Source of the DNA: a bacterium (Candidatus Gribaldobacteria) CG_4_10_14_0_8_um_filter_33_9
GTDB taxonomy: Bacteria; Patescibacteriota; Minisyncoccia; Minisyncoccales; CG1-02-41-26
DNA length: 19,621 bases
Reading direction: 5' to 3'
Assembly: GCA_002785165.1 (NCBI GenBank)
Contig: PFMI01000027.1
Span: 1-19,621, forward strand
The notes under the pieces were generated by a model. That model made no database searches. It was not told the DNA's origin and saw only the letters and a list, made by a program, of their open reading frames with translations. Made by a program: the position numbers and the translations under genes. Positions 16,901 through 19,621 of this stretch are shown here, piece after piece (positions within the stretch are counted from its first letter, which is position 1; each line of letters begins with the position of its first letter).

Positions 16901-18397
16901 AATAATAGGATTCTAAATTCTTTTAGTGAAATTAATTTGTCTGTTATGACAGAAGATAAAATAGAAACTGCTACATCTTTTTATTATAATGGTTTTGTAA
17001 AAAAGGGATTAAAAATTATTACTTCAAATGGATTTTTTATTGAGGGAACTGAGAATCATAATATAAGATGTTTAAATGAAAATCACGAATTTGTATGGAA
17101 AAAATTGTCTGATTTAAAAATTGACGATATTTTACCTATAAAAATTAATACTTGTATAGTTGATAGTTCAAAAAATAGAAGCATAGCCAATATATTAAAA
17201 AAAGAGTTTGTATTCGAACAACGTTATATTAAAAAAGTCAATGTTCCAAATAAAATATCTTCTGATTTATGTTGGTGGTTAGGTTGTTTAATTAGCGATG
17301 GAAGTTTAATTTCGTCTACTTACACAATTAGTTTTTGCCAAACGGGGGGAGAAGTATTAGATAAATTTGTTGATATAACAAGAAAATTATTTAATATAGA
17401 TTGTTATATAATAAGAGATAATAGAAGAGAAAATTTATTTAATGTAATTATTAGTTCAATTAAATTATTTTCATGGTTAAACGAATATATAGGATTTAAT
17501 AAGGATGAAATACCAGAATTAATTTTTAGAAGCGGAAAATTAATGCGTAAAAATTTTATAGAAGGAATAACATTAGATGGTTTTGTTTCAGATGATCATA
17601 TTTGTATTAAGACAGATAAATCAGAGAATTTTATTAGTCAATTGCAATTATTATGTGCAAGTATAGGTATACCTACATACATTAACCAAAAATATAACTC
17701 AGAGTATGATAAATATTATTATAATCTTTTTGTGCAAGAAGATGGTATCTTAGAAATGTTGAATTTTTCATTTCCAGAAAAACATAAAGAAATAAAATTA
17801 AATAAGATTATAAATAGTAAATCTTTAGTAAGGAGAAAATCTTTTATATTTAATAAAGACTTGATTCCTATAAATAATGAATTTATAATGTTATTAGATA
17901 AAATTGAAAACAGGTGTTTAGATTCTAGTAGATTATATAATATTTTTCATCATATAAAAAATAATGCTAAAAAACAAAAAGCACTAACACTTGATTCTTT
18001 ATTAACGGTCTACAGTTTTATTGATAATATACCAAAGATATTTAATGATGATATTTTATTTACTAAAGTTAAAAAGATTGATACATGTGAAATTGAAACT
18101 ATGGATATTGAAGTTTTAAATGGTCATAATTATATTGCTAATGGATTTATATCACATAATACAATTAACATGCCAAAGGAAACAACATCAGAAGAATTAA
18201 GTCGTTTAACTTTAGAATATATACATGATTTAAAAGGAGTAACGATATATGTTGATGAAAGTAGAGAGGGACAAGTTTTAAATAAAATATCAAACGATGA
18301 AGTTAAGAATTATTTAAAAACTAATGAATCTGAAAAAATTATTATATATGCAAATTCAGATGATGTTAAATGTAGTTCTGGTACTTGTGAAATATAG
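13910..18397 (+). CDS. Class II-type (adenosylcobalamin) ribonucleotide reductase precursor with two inteins
   Basis: The 1495-residue precursor should splice to about 580 residues (1-261, 736-976, 1418-1495). It reduces ribonucleotides to deoxyribonucleotides for phage DNA synthesis. Redox Cys82 (LFNCFV), the thiyl-radical Cys736 in CGE with Glu738, and Cys747 in SYGSCNLGS form the active site. SGGQRRAAG, PTGTIS (896-901), SSGIEPLF and the C-terminal CSSGTC tail (Cys1488, Cys1493) are typical of NrdJ-like enzymes. There is no ATP cone and no small-subunit gene beside it, which supports the cobalamin-dependent class. GGAGG (13893-13897) lies inside the end of dut. Both inteins interrupt highly conserved active-site segments. 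The nucleotidase gene begins 10 bp downstream. The class assignment rests on motif resemblance. Confidence 0.9.
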   Translation: MGNSKLSSNGLKIAQVRYFLENVDKDWEDVSRRIGRGVGRVENGNSQVWEDKFSNMIYEMDFLPGGRIIRNVGRNKGSLFNCFVIPIEDSIEEIGQFLKDSLTLWSEGGGIGTNFSNLRPRGAIIKGKGGNSSGPVSFLEAADAVASTIESGGQRRAAGLACMNVSHPDILEFIDAKIVHGKISHFNLSVLVDEEFLEAVESDGLWEFKFAQQSMGTIKARIIWDKIISNMIKHAEPGLLNWDNMRSNNSYYYDPVISTNPCITGDTMVYVADGRRYVAIKTLAEEDKDVPVFCFNEQTHKPEVKMMRRPRITGRNKKILKVNLDDGSSVRCTENHKFYMKDGSIKRADELVMGDRLHHMVSYHASLEEIFKGSNSRSADYVWLNTDFSATLSEHRLVAEFSLGRKLKTGELIHHKDYNSLNNAIDNLVVMTKKEHDILHTKDMLGENNPMNRFPEKNWLIKQDWSDSNNGRFKGYTPEQVFDIAVKYSIELKRKATQEEWYEYCRSHGLPNSRYSLGNYSSPSKMLLAAAEKAGVVALQYSAHVREYKKYLELLTETDMDIFFEDGSIYVNKLCDMCGEIFSVVWWNRERAFCSRACSSRYAHSNEEHRTNKLLGYANRQQETRVNQIKLYSELKKRLNRAPMKKEWEKVCKNAGISYRIRSKKEKNFNEHCFISYKELQQAAELNFVVVSIEEDGYDDVYNGTVDGNHNFYFMVSEDKTKTKKIKYNNMLCRQCGEVILESYGSCNLGSLVLPNFITGTINTNWKKLEETIKLAVRFLDNVIELNKYSLKQNDIKAHNSRRIGIGVMGMAEYLFAKKLKYGSKKSVEEIERLMRFIRDIIYETSVELSVEKGAFPKFDSVAYGKAHFVRTLPAKLRMDIKDKGIRNVTCMALAPTGTISLLPEVSSGIEPLFKKAYRRNDRVSERIYVHPIYKGLLEKGEDIPEWFVDSEDIKPEDHFEIQAVSQKYVDSAVSKCISHNTRIETQDGLIKISDTNNNRILNSFSEINLSVMTEDKIETATSFYYNGFVKKGLKIITSNGFFIEGTENHNIRCLNENHEFVWKKLSDLKIDDILPIKINTCIVDSSKNRSIANILKKEFVFEQRYIKKVNVPNKISSDLCWWLGCLISDGSLISSTYTISFCQTGGEVLDKFVDITRKLFNIDCYIIRDNRRENLFNVIISSIKLFSWLNEYIGFNKDEIPELIFRSGKLMRKNFIEGITLDGFVSDDHICIKTDKSENFISQLQLLCASIGIPTYINQKYNSEYDKYYYNLFVQEDGILEMLNFSFPEKHKEIKLNKIINSKSLVRRKSFIFNKDLIPINNEFIMLLDKIENRCLDSSRLYNIFHHIKNNAKKQKALTLDSLLTVYSFIDNIPKIFNDDILFTKVKKIDTCEIETMDIEVLNGHNYIANGFISHNTINMPKETTSEELSRLTLEYIHDLKGVTIYVDESREGQVLNKISNDEVKNYLKTNESEKIIIYANSDDVKCSSGTCEI
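14693..16114 (+). mobile_element. Intein 1 with HNH homing endonuclease, Gln-terminal
   Basis: Residues 262-735 (474 aa) of the reductase precursor, inserted in TNP/CGE just before the radical-carrying Cys. Block A is CITGDTMVYVADG, block B is CTENHKF with His336, and the C-terminal region has YNGTVDGNHNFYFM. The last intein residues read MLCRQ before Cys736, so the terminal residue appears to be Gln, with Arg where His is usual. The insert includes an HNH endonuclease core (HHKDYNSLNNAIDNL, from residue 414), two related helical repeats (about 477-512 and 627-660, sharing ...EEW-Y-YC and ...KEW-KVC), and a CxxC/CxxxC knuckle (Cys575, 578, 594, 598). The endonuclease would spread the intein to empty reductase genes. 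Boundaries follow from the conserved extein. Confidence 0.88.
16838..18160 (+). mobile_element. Intein 2 with LAGLIDADG homing endonuclease
   Basis: Residues 977-1417 (441 aa), inserted between SAVSK and TINMP of the reductase. Block A is CISHNTRIETQDG, block B is GTENHNIRC, and the end is NGHNYIANGFISHN before Thr1418, a standard Cys1/Asn-terminal intein with Thr at +1. Two LAGLIDADG motifs are visible: LGCLISDGS (1124-1132) and FIEGITLDG (1216-1224), so the endonuclease is of the two-motif, single-chain kind. Both keep an acidic residue at the catalytic position. The intein appears intact and active. It is of a different endonuclease family from intein 1, so the two were gained separately. 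Confidence 0.92.
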
Positions 18398-18407
18398 GAG
18401 ATGATTT

Positions 18408-19007
18408 ATGAACTTAGGATTTGATATTGATGGGGTTGTTGCTGATCTTGCTACTGTAATGGTCGACCATATTAATAAAGAATATAGTTTAAATCATACG
18501 TCAGATGTTTTTCAAAATTATTATTTAATTAATAATAAATATACAAATAATGATAAACTTAATTTAAAAATAGCTCATGATGTAAAAGAAAAAGTTATTG
18601 ATAATCCTGAAGCATTAATGAAAATAAAACCATATGATAATGTAAGAAAAATTTTATTAATATTAAGAAAAAGTGGGCATCAATTATTTTTTATAACAGC
18701 CAGAAATTCCTCTTTTTATGATCTTACTATAAAATGGTTTAGGAAAAATAAAATACCGTTTGATAAAATTTTCATGGCTGAAAATGGAGAAAAGGGTCTA
18801 CTTGGAAGAGTATTAAATTTAGATTTTTATATTGATGATTTTCATGAGCATTTAGAAGATATGTATAGATATAAAAAGAGGTGGCATAAAGGATTAATTT
18901 TATTTAATAGACCTTGGAATAGTAATGTTTATGTAGATGCGAATAAATTTACAAGACTTGACAATTGGGAAGAAGTGATTAGAATAATAGGTATAAAAAA
19001 TAGATAA
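18408..19007 (+). CDS. HAD phosphatase of the 5'-nucleotidase (NT5C-like) family
   Basis: A 199-residue HAD protein. Motif I is DIDGVVAD (6-13) with Asp6 and Asp8; motif II is FFITAR; Lys residues follow in KWFRKNKIPFDKI; motif IV is FYIDDFHEH. The plan, including the helical insert after motif I, resembles deoxyribonucleotidases that dephosphorylate (d)NMPs. After reductase, dUTPase and polymerase it probably balances the phage nucleotide pool or acts on host nucleotides. TAGGAG (18395-18400), which includes the reductase stop, precedes ATG 18408. A sugar-phosphate substrate is less likely from context but not excluded. Confidence 0.8.
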   Translation: MNLGFDIDGVVADLATVMVDHINKEYSLNHTSDVFQNYYLINNKYTNNDKLNLKIAHDVKEKVIDNPEALMKIKPYDNVRKILLILRKSGHQLFFITARNSSFYDLTIKWFRKNKIPFDKIFMAENGEKGLLGRVLNLDFYIDDFHEHLEDMYRYKKRWHKGLILFNRPWNSNVYVDANKFTRLDNWEEVIRIIGIKNR

Positions 19008-19028
19008 TTAAGGAAAGGGGTTGATTAA

Positions 19029-19364
19029 ATGAGTAATAAAATCACATGTGCTGTTTGTCAAAATGAGGAAAATGGAGTTTGTATGGTTAAAAAGAAGATA
19101 GGTATTTCTTTAAATAAAAGAAGAAATTGTGATAAATTTTCACTTCACCCTAGTAAAGTTAAAGAAAAACAGATTGTTAAAACAATAAAACTTTCTTATA
19201 CAGAAAGGGAGATGTTAAGGAAATTATATAAGCAAGAATTAAAAAAATTAAAAGAAAAAAAAGATGATTCAATTGTTGTTAATGATTCTTTTAGAATAAA
19301 TTCAAACGAGTATCACCCACTTACTGGGGATTTAAGTAGATTTAAGTCTACCGCTAATTCATAA
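19029..19364 (+). CDS. Small Cys-motif protein of unknown function
   Basis: A 111-residue basic protein I do not recognise. Near the N-terminus four Cys (CAVC, then VC and NC) occur within 30 residues and may bind zinc or an iron-sulfur cluster. A Lys-rich helix follows in the middle (REMLRKLYKQELKKLKEKK), probably alpha-helical or coiled. A strong AAGGAAAGGGG site (19010-19020) precedes ATG 19029, so the gene is real. It lies 21 bp after the nucleotidase gene and before another Cys-pair protein, within the replication block. A nucleic-acid-linked role is possible from the charge but not shown. Confidence 0.7.
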   Translation: MSNKITCAVCQNEENGVCMVKKKIGISLNKRRNCDKFSLHPSKVKEKQIVKTIKLSYTEREMLRKLYKQELKKLKEKKDDSIVVNDSFRINSNEYHPLTGDLSRFKSTANS

Positions 19365-19389
19365 TAAATTCATATCGTTGGAGAAACTT

Positions 19390-19621
19390 ATGAAGGTATA
19401 TTGTTTATTTTGTGATAAACTTTATAATGTAAATATTAAAACAACTATAATAGATGGTATTTATATAATAACTACTTGTCCTTTTTGTAATAATAGATTT
19501 CAAGATAAAATTATAAATTATTTGGATGGGCAAGTTAATAAAATATGTAATATTAGTAAGAAACCTAAGTTTTATAGGGTTATTGTGGCTCAGCAGATAA
19601 TACAACGTTTAGAAATGATTT
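19390..19621 (+). CDS. Zinc-ribbon-like protein, N-terminal part (cut by window end)
   Basis: ATG 19390 follows TGGAG (19379-19383) and the frame stays open to the window end, giving 77 complete codons. Two CxxC pairs are visible, CLFC (5-8) and CPFC (30-33), spaced as in a small zinc ribbon, followed by a basic stretch (KKPKFYRVIVAQQIIQRL). Such modules occur in small phage DNA- or RNA-binding proteins. The protein is not recognised and its C-terminus is outside the window. Confidence 0.62.
   Translation, partial: MKVYCLFCDKLYNVNIKTTIIDGIYIITTCPFCNNRFQDKIINYLDGQVNKICNISKKPKFYRVIVAQQIIQRLEMI

Noticed and set aside
19329..19351. Direct repeat GATTTAAGT and small hairpin GTAGA/TCTAC near the end of the Cys-motif gene.
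   Set aside because: Inside coding sequence with only five pairs and no T run; probably chance.

Overview
The window is AT-rich (roughly 27% GC by eye). Every gene I can support lies on the + strand, closely packed with short or overlapping junctions and good Shine-Dalgarno sequences. The gene set (family A DNA polymerase, small DnaX-like clamp loader, dUTPase, intein-bearing ribonucleotide reductase, deoxynucleotidase-like HAD protein, LamG-type adhesin, small zinc-knuckle proteins) fits the genome of a large double-stranded DNA phage. No terminase, capsid or portal gene is present, so phage is an inference. Strong SD sites and a TTGACA box suggest a Bacillota-like host, but this is weak evidence. 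Standard stop codons (TAA, TAG, TGA) all end genes.

Layout. (1) 1-444: tail end of an unidentified gene, followed by a GC-rich foldable intergenic element (about 456-502) and a tiny ORF. (2) 566-8029: a ten-gene sugar/glycan cassette: TylF-like methyltransferase, GT2 glycosyltransferase, mannose-6-phosphate-isomerase-type cupin, fused sugar nucleotidyltransferase/APH-type kinase, GatZ/KbaZ-like aldolase-family protein, small HAD phosphatase, NAD-dependent epimerase/dehydratase, RmlC-like epimerase, RmlD-like reductase, and a KdsC-like HAD protein that has lost key active-site acids. (3) 8033-10300: a 755-residue modular adhesin with DUF2341-like and LamG modules between propeller-like ends. 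(4) 10301-10363: candidate promoter with an overlapping perfect palindrome. (5) 10364-19621: replication and nucleotide-metabolism block: DnaX, DNA polymerase with a C-terminal Cys cluster, dUTPase, a class II-type ribonucleotide reductase interrupted by two inteins, a 5'-nucleotidase-family HAD protein, and two small Cys-motif proteins (the last cut by the window end).

How they may work together. The cassette looks able to activate a sugar phosphate to a nucleotide sugar, epimerise and reduce it, transfer it and perhaps methylate it. Its position directly against the adhesin gene (3-bp gap) suggests modification of a virion protein or of the host surface; the acceptor is not shown by the sequence. 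The second block prepares dNTPs (reductase, dUTPase, nucleotidase) for a phage-encoded polymerase and clamp loader. The most unusual points are the foldable element at 456-502, the degenerate KdsC-like protein, the fused transferase-kinase, the adhesin architecture, and the two-intein reductase whose first intein appears to end in Gln rather than Asn.
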